From Pseudomonas silvicola (GTDB lineage Bacteria; Pseudomonadota; Gammaproteobacteria; Pseudomonadales; Pseudomonadaceae): a stretch of DNA of 64,000 bases. The stretch lies in assembly GCF_026651855.1 (NCBI RefSeq), contig NZ_CP093280.1:5062001-5126000 (forward strand). Reading direction: 5' to 3'. The position numbers were made by a program, and so were the translations under genes. This document shows positions 33,958 to 43,063 of the stretch, one piece after another. Positions within the stretch are counted from its first letter, which is position 1. Every line of letters starts with the position of its first letter. The notes under the pieces are model-generated. The model had not been told where the DNA came from and ran no database searches. It saw only the letters and a program-made list of their open reading frames with translations.

Positions 33958-34419
33958 ATGAGTCTGGAAACCGTCAAATCCTTTCTGGCAGCCAATGCCC
34001 CCGACCTGTCGGTCATCGAGCTTGCCGAAAGCACCGCCACCGTGGCCCTGGCTGCGACGGCCCATAACGTCGAGCCCGGGCAGATTGCCAAGTCGTTGTC
34101 CCTGCGGGTGAACGACCAGGTCATCCTGATCGTGACCCGCGGCGATGCGCGCCTGGACAACAAGAAGTTCAAGGCACGGTTCGGGGTCAAGGCCAAGATG
34201 CTCGACGCCACCGAAGTCCAGGCGCACACCAGCCATCCGGTGGGCGGCGTATGCCCGTTCGGTTTGCCCCACGACGTGGCCGTGTACTGCGACGTGTCAT
34301 TGCAGGCCTTCGATGAAGTGCTGCCCGCCGGCGGTGCCACCAACGCCGCCGTGCGGCTATGCCCTCAACGCATGGCGGAACTGGTCAATGCGCAGTGGGT
34401 GGACGTGGCCCAGGCCTGA
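33958..34419 (+). CDS. YbaK/EbsC-family aminoacyl-tRNA deacylase
   Basis: The 153-aa product carries the YbaK/ProX core: 'GQIAKSLSLRV' with the catalytic-pocket Lys, 'TRGDARLDNKKFKARFG', 'GGVCPFGLP' and 'GGATNAAVRL'. Proteins of this family hydrolyse mischarged tRNA (Cys-tRNA(Pro) or Ala/Ser variants) in trans. The gene is alone, divergent from the DUF3833 gene and convergent with the aldolase. The exact misacylated substrate cannot be told from sequence by eye. Confidence 0.9.
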   Translation: MSLETVKSFLAANAPDLSVIELAESTATVALAATAHNVEPGQIAKSLSLRVNDQVILIVTRGDARLDNKKFKARFGVKAKMLDATEVQAHTSHPVGGVCPFGLPHDVAVYCDVSLQAFDEVLPAGGATNAAVRLCPQRMAELVNAQWVDVAQA

Positions 34420-34427
34420 CCGCGCTT

Positions 34428-35447
34428 TCAGTTTTCCATCGAGGGGTGGTACTGGCCTTGGGCGGCGGCGCCGTTGCACCGGGCCCGCTGCACCAGGGCT
34501 TGTTGAGCACGCCCCACATGGGCGTCGTCGCCCGCCCATACGTGCAAGGCTTCGTCCTGCAACGCCCGACCGTAGGAAAACGTCAGCGGCCACGGCAAGG
34601 AGGCGCCTTGGTGCATGGCATTCAGATGCGCCGTGGCCAGGGGTGAAGACTGCCCCCCTGACAGAAAAGCGATGCCGGCCACGGCCGCCGGTACTGTGCG
34701 CAGAAAGCTTTCGACCGTGGCGTGGGCCACAGCTTCCAGGGTAGCGGTGACGGGGCTGTCCTGGCCGGGCAGCACCATGTTGGGCTTGAGGATCATCCCT
34801 TCCAGCAGGATGCGGTGTTGGTGCAACTGCTCGAACACCTGCCCCAGCACTTCAGTGGTCACGGCCTGGCAGCGCGCCAGGCTGTGGTCGCCGTCCATGA
34901 GAATTTCCGGCTCGACGATGGGCACCACCCCGGCCTCCTGGCACAGCGCGGCGTAACGGGCCAGTGCCTGGGCATTGGCCTGGATGGCGAAGCGGCTGGG
35001 CAGTTGCTCGGTGATGTTCAGCACCGCGCGCCATTTGGCGAAACGGGCACCCTGCCCCGCGTAGGCCTTCAGGCGCTCGCGCAAGCCGTCCAGGCCCTCG
35101 GTGATGCGTTCACCGGGGAATGCGGCCAACGGCTGGGCGCCGGCGTCCACCTTGATACCCACGACAATGCCGGCCGCCTGCAGGACTTCGACGAATGGAA
35201 CGCCATCGGCGGTGCGCTGGTACAGGGTTTCCTCGAACAGAATCGCGCCACTGATGTGCGACGCCAGGCCAGGCGCCGTGACCAGCAGTTCGCGGTAGCG
35301 GCGGCGGTTTTCCTCGGTAGGGTCGATGCCTGCCTGGGTAAACCGGCGGTTGCAGGTACCCAGGCTCTCGTCCATTGCCAGAATCCCTTTGCCAGGAGCC
35401 ATCAAGGCCTGGGCCGTGTCGATCAAGGTCTGTGTGTCAAGGGGCAT
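34428..35447 (-). CDS. Class I fructose-bisphosphate aldolase
   Basis: The 339-aa product is a eukaryote-type Schiff-base aldolase: 'PGKGILAMDES' near the N-terminus, 'LFEETLYQ', 'GIKVDAG', 'KWRAVLNI', and the Schiff-base region 'ILKPNMVLPG' with the catalytic Lys. 'AFLSGGQSS' for phosphate binding is also present. It cleaves fructose 1,6-bisphosphate to triose phosphates. Pseudomonas also has a class II enzyme, so this is probably an additional or condition-specific isozyme. It is a single gene with its own upstream region. Confidence 0.93.
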   Translation of the reverse strand: MPLDTQTLIDTAQALMAPGKGILAMDESLGTCNRRFTQAGIDPTEENRRRYRELLVTAPGLASHISGAILFEETLYQRTADGVPFVEVLQAAGIVVGIKVDAGAQPLAAFPGERITEGLDGLRERLKAYAGQGARFAKWRAVLNITEQLPSRFAIQANAQALARYAALCQEAGVVPIVEPEILMDGDHSLARCQAVTTEVLGQVFEQLHQHRILLEGMILKPNMVLPGQDSPVTATLEAVAHATVESFLRTVPAAVAGIAFLSGGQSSPLATAHLNAMHQGASLPWPLTFSYGRALQDEALHVWAGDDAHVGRAQQALVQRARCNGAAAQGQYHPSMEN

Positions 35448-35544
35448 GGTGGCCTCCGTATCATCGGGTTAGCCACCAAGGATAGGCGTGACCGGCCGGC
35501 TTTGCGCGCTACCGGCCGGGAGGGCCGCCTTCACGGCGGGAGGT

Positions 35545-38484
35545 TCAGCCTTTCTGCCAGGAATGCGCTTGGCCAATCAGCACCTTGGCCTTCTGCCGAA
35601 ACGGCTGGTAGAACTCCTGTGCCGCCACCCGGCTGGCCTCGTAGCTCTTGGACACCACCGTGATCTCGTTAGGCGACGGGTTCTTGATGAAGCTGGCGTA
35701 ATAGTCGGGTCGCTGGGCCTTGAGCACATCGTTGAACAGCCCCGGCCCGGTACGCTTGAATATCTGCTTCATGTACTGCCGGAACCGCTCGGTAGAGGCC
35801 GGGGTTTCCACACCATCGGCATCGACTTCCCGCACCGGCCGCGGCTCACTGTAGAACGTCGGGTCTGCATCGAAACGCGAGCGCAGGGTGTTGATCATCT
35901 CCTTGAGCACCGGGTTTTTCGGGAGCGAGGCGAAATTGTCGTTGTTGTAGCCGCGAAAGTCGTATTGCTCCAGGGTAACGCCACGGTTGACCAGCACGTC
36001 GCCATGGCCGGCCGACAGGTCGATATGGGAAAGGTTGACGTCCAGCAGGTCATCCATGTCCATGTAAATGCCGCCATACTCCTCCAGCAGCGAATAGCGC
36101 AGCACGTCGGCGGCACCGGCCATGTTGCGGCCCGGGCCGTGGCGCATGGCCGTGTAGATGTCGGCGCTGGGGCTGGCCATGAAGCGCTTGAAAAACCCGC
36201 TGCCCTTCAGGTTGTTGATCTTCAGGTTGCCAGGACGCAGTTCCTTGTCCGCGCGCAGGGCTTTCTTCAATGCACTCACCAACCCCTCATCCTCCAGGTC
36301 GACGTGAATGATGTTCTCGTAGCCGGGGCTGCGCAGCGCCGTGAGCTTGACCCCTTCCAGCAAATCTTCCGCAGGTAACTGCGCGCCTACCCATACGTGG
36401 TGAATCAACCGCGGGATGGGTTGGACCGCCTCAGGCAAGGCTGGCAACGGCGGCAGCTCGACCGTGACGGTACGCTCCGGTGCCAGGCGCGCCTGCGCAG
36501 CCTGATCCAGATAATGCCGTACCCCACTGTTCCACTCCCCCGGAACTTCACGCCATACGTACAGGCGCGTATCGAAGCGGGCGAAGTACCAGGCCTTGGC
36601 GTCCACGTCATAGCGGACCAGTTGCGGTTTCCCTTCCAGGAGGATTTCATAATCACTGCCTACCTGCACCACATCGTCCATGGGCAGTTCGACCGTCACG
36701 GCCGGCAGCTGCGGACGCACCAGCACCTCCGGGGTGGGTAGCCTGGCCGGCCGTTTCAGCAGTCGCGACCAGGGGCCGCCGCCCTTGAGCTGGAAGCCCC
36801 CGCCCATTTCCCACTCCCCCGCCTCGTTCAGGCGCACCGCACGTGCCCCGAAAAATGCCTCGGGGTTCTGCGGGTTGACCACCAGCAGTGTCTCCATGGC
36901 CTTGTCGTAGCGCACCCGGTAGGGCAACCCGTCGATCTCGATGTGCAGTTCCCCGTTGTCGCCCACGTGCACACCCTGATACGGGCCGGGCGCGGTTTGC
37001 GCTTCGGTCTCCAGCAGCACATTGTCTTCCAGGCCGTGCAGCGCCTTTTCCATTTCCGACGGTGTGAAGGGGGCCGGTGGCTCGATAGACGGTGCTTCGG
37101 GCGCCAGCGCCGGCGTGCCGGGGACGTCCTCTGGCGGGGCCGGCGGCGCCCAATCGGACGTGTCTGGTGTTTCGAAGGGGTCGCTCAGCTTGCCATGAGG
37201 AAAGGCCGCCATGGCGTTGAACAGCAGGTTGATCGAATCAAAAACAGCCCCGACGATAGCGCGGGTGCGCTCGTGAGCATCGGTCGAATTGACCGCCTGG
37301 TCTATATCAAGCGACAACTTCGCCATGCAGGCGCCAGCGGTCGCCAGGGCGATCGGCCAGAAGGCCGGGGCCAGGGCGCTGCCCAGCGTGACCGCGACGC
37401 CCAGGTAGCTGATCCACAAACTCTTGGTCAGGGACGCGTTGAAGACCAGGCGGCGGTTGGCGAACTCTTCCATACGCAGGCGGGAGGATGTTTGCAGCCA
37501 ATCAAATGGGTCGTCGGTGATGACCTGGTTGGCGCGGTTGACCCAGTCGCGGTTGCGCTCCCAATCGTGGTAGAACACCTGGTCGATCTTGTGATGCAGG
37601 CTCGACCACGCCTCGCTGTCGTGGGTTTCGTTGGGCAGGAAATGCACCATGAACGAGGCACGGGCGGCATCCTTGCAGCGTGAGCGGACCCAGGCATATA
37701 CCTCCGCGGCGCCATCGCACACCTGGAAGGCCGGCCGCTCTCCTGACAGATAAAGGATCTCGCGCCCGCCTGGGGTGACCACGCGCAGGATGTCCTTGGC
37801 GCTGATGCCATCGATGTCGAACTCGCGCACGGTGGCGATGGCCTCATCTGGCGTGACTGGCGCTTGCAACTGCTGCAGGGACAACGGCAGTTGAGTACTG
37901 CCCACCAGTGCCGCCAGCACGCACTCGCAGTCCGTCTGGCTGAGCTGGCCCTCGCGGCACTGGTGCAGGGCCTGACCGATCATTTCCACCTTGGCGAGTA
38001 CCTTGTACGTTGCGCCCTGCTCGGCCCAGAACTGCGCGAGCGCTTCGAGGTAGCGGCTGGCGAAGCCGATCGCCCAGAAGTCATTCAGCAGGTCCCGCGG
38101 CAGCACGCGGACTTCGTTGTGCTCGTCGTAGAGCTTGGCGCCCGGCCCTTCCAGGTACAGGCCCCCGAACAGGCTGAGCAGGTCCGCGTTGTCCTGATCG
38201 TGCACATTGAAACGGTGGATCACCAGCTCGGCCAGGGTCATCGACTCGATGGGCGCGCCGTAATGCTCCCAGCCGGTGAAAGTGCGTGGTGAACTGACGC
38301 CGTTGTGCCAGCGGTGCCAATAGACGTGATGGGGGTCAATGACGTCGGGGGTGTGCCGGGCCAGGAGCGCTGCGCCGGTCTGCTCGGCGATGGTGTACAG
38401 ATCCGGGTAGGCCGCCACCCATTGCTGGGCCAGGTCCTTGAGGGCTTGCTGGTCGCCCGTGGATACGATGGTTTGCTCGGTCAT
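35545..38484 (-). CDS. Predicted glycosylating toxin (TcdA/TcdB-like glycosyltransferase C-terminus)
   Basis: The ATG at 38484 follows AGGAAG; an upstream in-frame TTG is less likely. The 979 residues comprise an N-terminal alpha-rich region (1-350, dermonecrotic-toxin-like N-terminal type), a hydrophobic stretch (about 357-388) that could insert into a membrane, and a Pro-rich linker (about 430-470). From about 690 to the end is a glycosyltransferase domain with 'IPRLIHHVWVG', the Asp of 'GAADVLRYSLLEEYGG' (Asp793) and a DxD motif (Asp809/Asp811 in 'YMDMDD'). This fold modifies host GTPases in large clostridial toxins. There is no signal peptide, so secretion by a contact-dependent system, or release, is presumed. 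No immunity gene is obvious next to it. Confidence 0.85.
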   Translation of the reverse strand: MTEQTIVSTGDQQALKDLAQQWVAAYPDLYTIAEQTGAALLARHTPDVIDPHHVYWHRWHNGVSSPRTFTGWEHYGAPIESMTLAELVIHRFNVHDQDNADLLSLFGGLYLEGPGAKLYDEHNEVRVLPRDLLNDFWAIGFASRYLEALAQFWAEQGATYKVLAKVEMIGQALHQCREGQLSQTDCECVLAALVGSTQLPLSLQQLQAPVTPDEAIATVREFDIDGISAKDILRVVTPGGREILYLSGERPAFQVCDGAAEVYAWVRSRCKDAARASFMVHFLPNETHDSEAWSSLHHKIDQVFYHDWERNRDWVNRANQVITDDPFDWLQTSSRLRMEEFANRRLVFNASLTKSLWISYLGVAVTLGSALAPAFWPIALATAGACMAKLSLDIDQAVNSTDAHERTRAIVGAVFDSINLLFNAMAAFPHGKLSDPFETPDTSDWAPPAPPEDVPGTPALAPEAPSIEPPAPFTPSEMEKALHGLEDNVLLETEAQTAPGPYQGVHVGDNGELHIEIDGLPYRVRYDKAMETLLVVNPQNPEAFFGARAVRLNEAGEWEMGGGFQLKGGGPWSRLLKRPARLPTPEVLVRPQLPAVTVELPMDDVVQVGSDYEILLEGKPQLVRYDVDAKAWYFARFDTRLYVWREVPGEWNSGVRHYLDQAAQARLAPERTVTVELPPLPALPEAVQPIPRLIHHVWVGAQLPAEDLLEGVKLTALRSPGYENIIHVDLEDEGLVSALKKALRADKELRPGNLKINNLKGSGFFKRFMASPSADIYTAMRHGPGRNMAGAADVLRYSLLEEYGGIYMDMDDLLDVNLSHIDLSAGHGDVLVNRGVTLEQYDFRGYNNDNFASLPKNPVLKEMINTLRSRFDADPTFYSEPRPVREVDADGVETPASTERFRQYMKQIFKRTGPGLFNDVLKAQRPDYYASFIKNPSPNEITVVSKSYEASRVAAQEFYQPFRQKAKVLIGQAHSWQKG

Positions 38485-38566
38485 GGTCAACTTCCTGTCA
38501 GAGATGGACAGTCAGTGGATCATCCCGCCAGCGTGCAAGGGCGTTACCCCAGTACGACCCGTTGTT

Positions 38567-38896
38567 TTATTTTCGCGCTAGCCGGTAGTGGATGCAGCCC
38601 TCGTAGAAGGTCTCGCGCACCACGGCTGGCTTGGCCTTCGAGGCGCTGTCGTAGGTCTGTTCGGTGATCCCCATGGCCATCATGCGCATCCAGCCCTTGC
38701 TGAACCGGTAGGTCTGGATCTTCTGTCGGGCGGCATACAGGGACACCCCGCTCAATTTCAGCTCCTGGGCTTTGGCCGCCGTGCCGGCGCCCCAACTGCA
38801 CATGTAGCGGTCATCGGCCCGAATTTCCCTCGCTTCAGCACAGACAGTGGCCCCCGTCAGCACCACAGCCGACAACGCGATCATCATGTTTCGCAT
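38567..38896 (-). CDS. Small secreted hypothetical protein (109 aa)
   Basis: A Sec signal peptide ('MIALSAVVLTGATVCAEA', cleavage about residue 22) leads to a basic, roughly 87-residue mature protein. Its two remaining cysteines, in 'RYMCSWGAG' and 'YEGCIHYRLARK', could form one disulfide. No family is identified beyond a general Pseudomonas periplasmic hypothetical. It lies upstream of the toxin-like gene on the same strand with an 82-bp gap, so co-transcription is possible. An immunity role is conceivable but unsupported. Confidence 0.75.
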   Translation of the reverse strand: MRNMMIALSAVVLTGATVCAEAREIRADDRYMCSWGAGTAAKAQELKLSGVSLYAARQKIQTYRFSKGWMRMMAMGITEQTYDSASKAKPAVVRETFYEGCIHYRLARK

Positions 38897-38976
38897 TCAA
38901 ACCCCACCCCAAGCACCTGAAAGTAGGATGATTTTGCCTCCAGGAAATCATTCAGGGGGCCAGTATTGCGCCAGCC

Positions 38977-39771
38977 TCAATCACGTTTCTGCAACCGCGA
39001 CGCCAGGAAGCGGTGCTGAGGCGAAAACACCCGTCGGTAGGTCAACAGCACTGCCACCACCGTGCCCAGTCCGCAGGCCGCGGCGATCAGGAACATGATG
39101 ATGATCTGGTAGCGCACTGCTTGCAGCGGGCTTTCCCCTGCCAGCACCTGGCCCGTCATCATGCCCGGCAGGCTGACCAGCCCCACCACCGACATTTGGT
39201 TGAGCGTGGGAATCATCCCCGCCCTCACCGCCTGGCGTGCCGCCAGTTGCGCAGCTTCCCAGCGAGTACCGCCCAACGCCAGCGTCATTTCCACCTGGCC
39301 CCTGCCTGCGGTGAGTTCGTGGAGCATGCGCTCTATGCCCAGCGACACGCCGGTCAGCGTGTTGCCCAGAATCATCCCCAGAATGGGAATAGCGTACTGC
39401 GGTTCATACCAGGGGTGGATGCGGATCACCGCGAACAACCCCACGGCCGCCACCAGCCAGCTGCTGACCCAGATGGAGACAATGCTGTCCAGACGCTGGC
39501 CAGCGTAGGTACGCTTGCCACGCCCGGCCGCCGACAACCCGGCGATCAAGGTCATCAGGCACATCACGGGCAATACCACGTACCACTGGGCATTGGCGAA
39601 GATCCAGCTCAGCACATACCCGATGGCGAGCAATTGCACCACGGTGCGCAGGGCCGCGATCAACAACTGGCGCCCCAGGCCCAGCTTGAGGCACACCGAC
39701 AGTGCGCCGTTGATGAAGATCAGCGCGGCGGCGATGGCGATATCCAGGTTGGAAAGGCTCTGGTAGTTCAC
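38977..39771 (-). CDS. fetB: FetB-like ABC transporter permease (YbbM family)
   Basis: The 264-aa product has about seven membrane helices with the UPF0014 pattern: 'LGRQLLIAALRTVVQLLAIGYVL', 'PILGMILGNTLTGVSLGIERM', 'EMTLALGGTRWEAA' and 'GLVSLPGMMTGQVLAGESPLQA'. The E. coli homologue FetB, with ATPase FetA, lowers cytoplasmic iron under oxidative stress. Its start codon overlaps the stop of the ATPase gene by 4 nt (ATGA), so the two are coupled. The iron-export assignment is by homology. Confidence 0.88.
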   Translation of the reverse strand: MNYQSLSNLDIAIAAALIFINGALSVCLKLGLGRQLLIAALRTVVQLLAIGYVLSWIFANAQWYVVLPVMCLMTLIAGLSAAGRGKRTYAGQRLDSIVSIWVSSWLVAAVGLFAVIRIHPWYEPQYAIPILGMILGNTLTGVSLGIERMLHELTAGRGQVEMTLALGGTRWEAAQLAARQAVRAGMIPTLNQMSVVGLVSLPGMMTGQVLAGESPLQAVRYQIIIMFLIAAACGLGTVVAVLLTYRRVFSPQHRFLASRLQKRD

Positions 39772-40451
39772 GCCAGTACCCCCGCCTTCATGACGTGCTG
39801 GCGATGGCTGACCCGCAGGGCCTGTGCAGGGTCGTGGGAGACCCAGACCAGCGCACGGCTGTCGTCGAACCAGGCGTCCACCAAGGCTTCGACCTGCTGC
39901 ACGGAAACCGGGTCCAGGGCTGCCGTGGGCTCGTCCAGCAACAGCACCCGGGGGTTGAGCTGCAGGGCTCGCACCAAGGCCAGCACCTGAGCTTCGCCGC
40001 CAGACAGTTCACTGGCTTGACGGGTCAGAAAACCGACCGGTTTGCCGGCAACCTCCAGCAAGCGCAGTACCGCATCACGCTGAAAGCGGCTACCGGCGTG
40101 AACCTTGAGGCTGTAGGGGTAGCGCAGGTTGTCCTCCACACTGCCATCCAGCAGGGCCGGTTTCTGGGCGATATAGCAGACCTGGCGGCGATAGTCGGGA
40201 ATGTGCCGGTCCGCGATGGCCTGGCCCTGGTAGCGCAGTTCGCCACTGTCCGGGGCATCGAGCATTGCGAGGAGGCGCAGCAGCACACTCTTGCCGGAGC
40301 CAGAGGGGCCGGTGATGGCGACTCGATCACCGGGGTTCAGTGCGTAGTTCAGCGTTTCAAGCAGCCATCCTGTGCCCGGGTTATCGTGCCGTGACACGCT
40401 GATGGCCTCGATCAAGGGAGGCTGATTCAACCGAAAGATTTCCTGCATCAA
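39768..40451 (-). CDS. fetA: FetA-like ABC transporter ATP-binding protein
   Basis: The 227-aa product has Walker A 'GPSGSGKSVLLRLL' (about 49-62), signature 'LSGGEAQVLALVRAL' and Walker B 'VLLLDEPTAALD', followed by 'VSHD'. It is the upstream member of a two-gene operon with the permease. Two consecutive Met codons open the ORF. The N-terminal segment 'NQPPLIEAISVSRHD' is typical of YbbL/FetA. The putative iron-exporter role comes from the E. coli FetAB pair. Confidence 0.88.
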   Translation of the reverse strand: MMQEIFRLNQPPLIEAISVSRHDNPGTGWLLETLNYALNPGDRVAITGPSGSGKSVLLRLLAMLDAPDSGELRYQGQAIADRHIPDYRRQVCYIAQKPALLDGSVEDNLRYPYSLKVHAGSRFQRDAVLRLLEVAGKPVGFLTRQASELSGGEAQVLALVRALQLNPRVLLLDEPTAALDPVSVQQVEALVDAWFDDSRALVWVSHDPAQALRVSHRQHVMKAGVLA

Positions 40452-40578
40452 GGGTATCGCGTTGGGCTGAGTGCGCCCAGTCTTCGCCGATCAGGCCAGG
40501 ATCGCGGGACGACCCACGGGTGTTGTTCGCCACCTGTACACGGCCGCTCAGGCCAATGCAACGCAGATGCTGCCATGA

Positions 40579-41196
40579 TCACACCACCTTCTTGATGGCC
40601 GGCAGGTTCCAGCCATAGCGCAGCGACAGCATGCGCAGCGCTGTGCACAGGCCTATACCCAGCCAGGCGCTGATGTGCAGCGGCAGCCACTGCAATTCGC
40701 CGGTCAGCTGTACCAGCGCCCCGACCAGGGCTGCCGACGCATAGATGTCCTTGCTGAGGATGACTGGCACCCGGCCCAGCAGCACGTCGCGCAGCACCCC
40801 GCCCCCCACGGCGCTGACCACCCCCAGGAGCACGGCCAGTTCGATGTCGGGCACCAGGGTGTAGGCCTTGTGCACACCGAAGGCGGCGAAGAACCCCAGG
40901 CCGATAGCGTCGAAGAATAGCGTCGGTTGGGCCAGGCGCAACAGGCGTGTCTGGAATAAGCCGGCCAGCGCCACCGCCAGGCCAACCACGCCCAGGTAGG
41001 CCAGGTTGACCAGCCCCGCCGGCGGCAAGGCGCCAATGCACAGGTCGCGGATGAGACCGCCGCCACAGGCGGTGACGAAGGCTATCACCACCACGCCGAA
41101 CAGGTCCAGGCGCTTGTCGATGGCCGCCAGGGCACCACTGAGGGCAAAGACAAAGGTTCCCAGCAGATCGATGTACCAGAACGCTTCAAAACCCAT
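40579..41196 (-). CDS. TRIC-type cation channel / UPF0126 (YicG-like) membrane protein
   Basis: The 205-aa product contains two internally related repeats of three helices plus a seventh helix. Each repeat carries the Gly-rich motif 'GGGxxRDxxxG' ('ACGGGLIRDLCIGALPP' and 'AVGGGVLRDVLLGRVP'), diagnostic of this family. Bacterial members form trimeric cation-permeable channels; the physiological ion in Pseudomonas is unknown. The ATG at 41196 follows AGGAATT; the upstream start at 41229 is not needed. Confidence 0.9.
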   Translation of the reverse strand: MGFEAFWYIDLLGTFVFALSGALAAIDKRLDLFGVVVIAFVTACGGGLIRDLCIGALPPAGLVNLAYLGVVGLAVALAGLFQTRLLRLAQPTLFFDAIGLGFFAAFGVHKAYTLVPDIELAVLLGVVSAVGGGVLRDVLLGRVPVILSKDIYASAALVGALVQLTGELQWLPLHISAWLGIGLCTALRMLSLRYGWNLPAIKKVV

Positions 41197-41198
41197 GG

Positions 41199-42230
41199 TC
41201 AATTCCTGTTCGTGGCGAATGCCGGCCATGGTGCCAGAAACCCTGTGCGCCTCGCCCGCGCGTGTTTATCAAGCGGTTGCGCGGCGCTCACGGCAGCCAG
41301 TTGCGCTTGCAACCCGTCCGCCAGCTGGTTGACCCCCGCCATGACGCCGCCCTGGGGGTCGTTGAGCACCTTGAGCCAGGCCTGGTCGAAGGCAATGCCC
41401 AGGTCATGGCGTAACTGCGCCTCGGTGTCCGGCCGCTCGCCAGCATGGGCGATGGCGCGGATACCGGCCATGCCCAGGGATATCAGCGGCCCGGCGATCT
41501 TGCCGGCTACCGCGGCCGCCACGCTGCCGGCGCCGCGGGTGCTCATCTGTGCCTGAAGCTTGCTGTTGGTGGCTTTGGCGACATTGCCCAGCCCCTGGGG
41601 CGAGGCCTCGGCACCGGCACGCAAGCGCTGCAGCAGTGCCGCGTAGGCCCGCACTTTCGTGGGCGGCTGGGTATGAGTCAGCTCATGGAGGGAAGCGTTG
41701 GCCGGCGGCAGCAGCACGATGGCGCCCAGGTGCTGTGCATATTGCGCCTTGGGCAACCGGTATTGCTCGCCGATGGCCGTCACCTGGCCACTGAGCAGTT
41801 GCACGTAGAAGTCGGTCGCGTCCACCGCAATGGCGTTGGGCTCGACTTCCACCGCGACCGGCGCCAGCACCCGGTCGTGATACTGCTCCTGCAGGTAGGC
41901 TTCGAGCCGCTGCCCAGGCTGCGCGGGGTCATGGCCGCTGCTGAGGGTGTACCAGCTGACCCGCATCGACAGCCATTCCTGGGTCCAATAGCTGTTGAAC
42001 CAGGGGACGAACACCTCGTCGGTCTGCTGGTAGACCCGGGTGCGCCAGTGGTCCAGGGAACCACGGGCATAGACCCGGGCCTGTTCCCTGGCATCATCGG
42101 ACGCGGCCAGCAGTGCGGCGTCCACCTGCTGCCAGGTCACCGGGCTGACCACCGGTTCCACCAAGGTGCCGCGCCCGGCGCAGGCGCTCAGCAGTAAAAA
42201 CAGGACCACCACCAGTGCGCGCAGGATCAT
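41199..42230 (-). CDS. Hypothetical lipoprotein (343 aa)
   Basis: A lipoprotein signal ('VLFLLLSAC', Cys at residue 17) precedes a largely helical mature protein. It contains 'SLHELTHTQPPTKVRAYAALLQRLRAG' and a Gly/Ala-rich hydrophobic helix (about residues 228-250, 'SVAAAVAGKIAGPLISLGMAG') that could be membrane-associated. No domain family is recognised. The gene ends immediately before the YicG-like start (2-nt gap), so the two are probably one operon. Confidence 0.82.
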   Translation of the reverse strand: MILRALVVVLFLLLSACAGRGTLVEPVVSPVTWQQVDAALLAASDDAREQARVYARGSLDHWRTRVYQQTDEVFVPWFNSYWTQEWLSMRVSWYTLSSGHDPAQPGQRLEAYLQEQYHDRVLAPVAVEVEPNAIAVDATDFYVQLLSGQVTAIGEQYRLPKAQYAQHLGAIVLLPPANASLHELTHTQPPTKVRAYAALLQRLRAGAEASPQGLGNVAKATNSKLQAQMSTRGAGSVAAAVAGKIAGPLISLGMAGIRAIAHAGERPDTEAQLRHDLGIAFDQAWLKVLNDPQGGVMAGVNQLADGLQAQLAAVSAAQPLDKHARARRTGFLAPWPAFATNRN

Positions 42231-42389
42231 GACCGCGGTTCCGTATCGGCATGGTTACAGGTATTGTCCTGAGTATAGGGCCTGCGCCGGCGGCCGGCAG
42301 TGCTTGCCGTGACGGCCGATACCAACGAGATACGTCGTTTTGCAAACAGAATGTTATGGTTTGAATAAATGCCTGCCTGGCCGTACACG

Positions 42390-42983
42390 ATGAATCCTTC
42401 CCGCACCTTGTTTGCTCGCCTGTTCACTGTCTCGCTGGGTGCGATCGTGCTCGCCCATGGGCTGACATACCTGTGGATCCTGCACTACCGCATCCCGCCA
42501 CCGCCGCGCCTGGGCATTACCGACCAGACCCTGGACCCGGCCCAGGCGCTGGAAGCCAGCTCCCACTATGTACTGGTCTGGCCCAAGGCGATGCTGGCGT
42601 TCCAGGGGTTGGCGCTGGTCGGTATCGCCTGGTACGTCAGCCGCTCGCTGACCCGGCCACTGAAGCGCTTCAGCCGTGCGGCCGAGCGCCTGGGCCATGA
42701 CCTGGATAGCGCACCGCTGGAGGAAACCGGGGGCATCGAGGCTCGCCAGGTCGCCAAGCGGCTCAACCGCATGCAGCAGGCCATACGCGACCAGGTGGAC
42801 ATGCGCCGACGCATGCTCGGCGCGGTCTCCCATGACCTGCGCACGCCGTTGTCACGGCTCAAACTGCGGTTGATGCTGCTGGACGACCCGGCCTTGGTAG
42901 CGTCGATGTCCAAGGACATCGACGCCATCGTCCGGGTGCTCGATGCCACGCAGCACTACCTGCACGACAACCCGCCAGGCTGA
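42390..42983 (+). pseudogene. Truncated EnvZ-like sensor histidine kinase
   Basis: The 197-residue frame has an N-terminal membrane helix (about 8-32), a short periplasmic loop and a second helix (about 60-84). A HAMP domain follows ('RSLTRPLKRFSRAAERLG'), then a HisKA helix with phosphoacceptor His148 in 'SHDLRTPLSRLKLRL'. It stops there: the HATPase domain is absent and is not found in any frame downstream. No response-regulator gene is adjacent. It is either a pseudogene or a rare kinase-less phosphotransfer/phosphatase protein. An ATG at 42369 would add seven residues. Confidence 0.7.
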
Positions 42984-43063
42984 ACGTGCCCCTGCAGCGC
43001 CCAGTGGTCGAAGGACGATAGAAAACCTCATTGAATCAATCAGTTGAACGATTAAATAAATGT

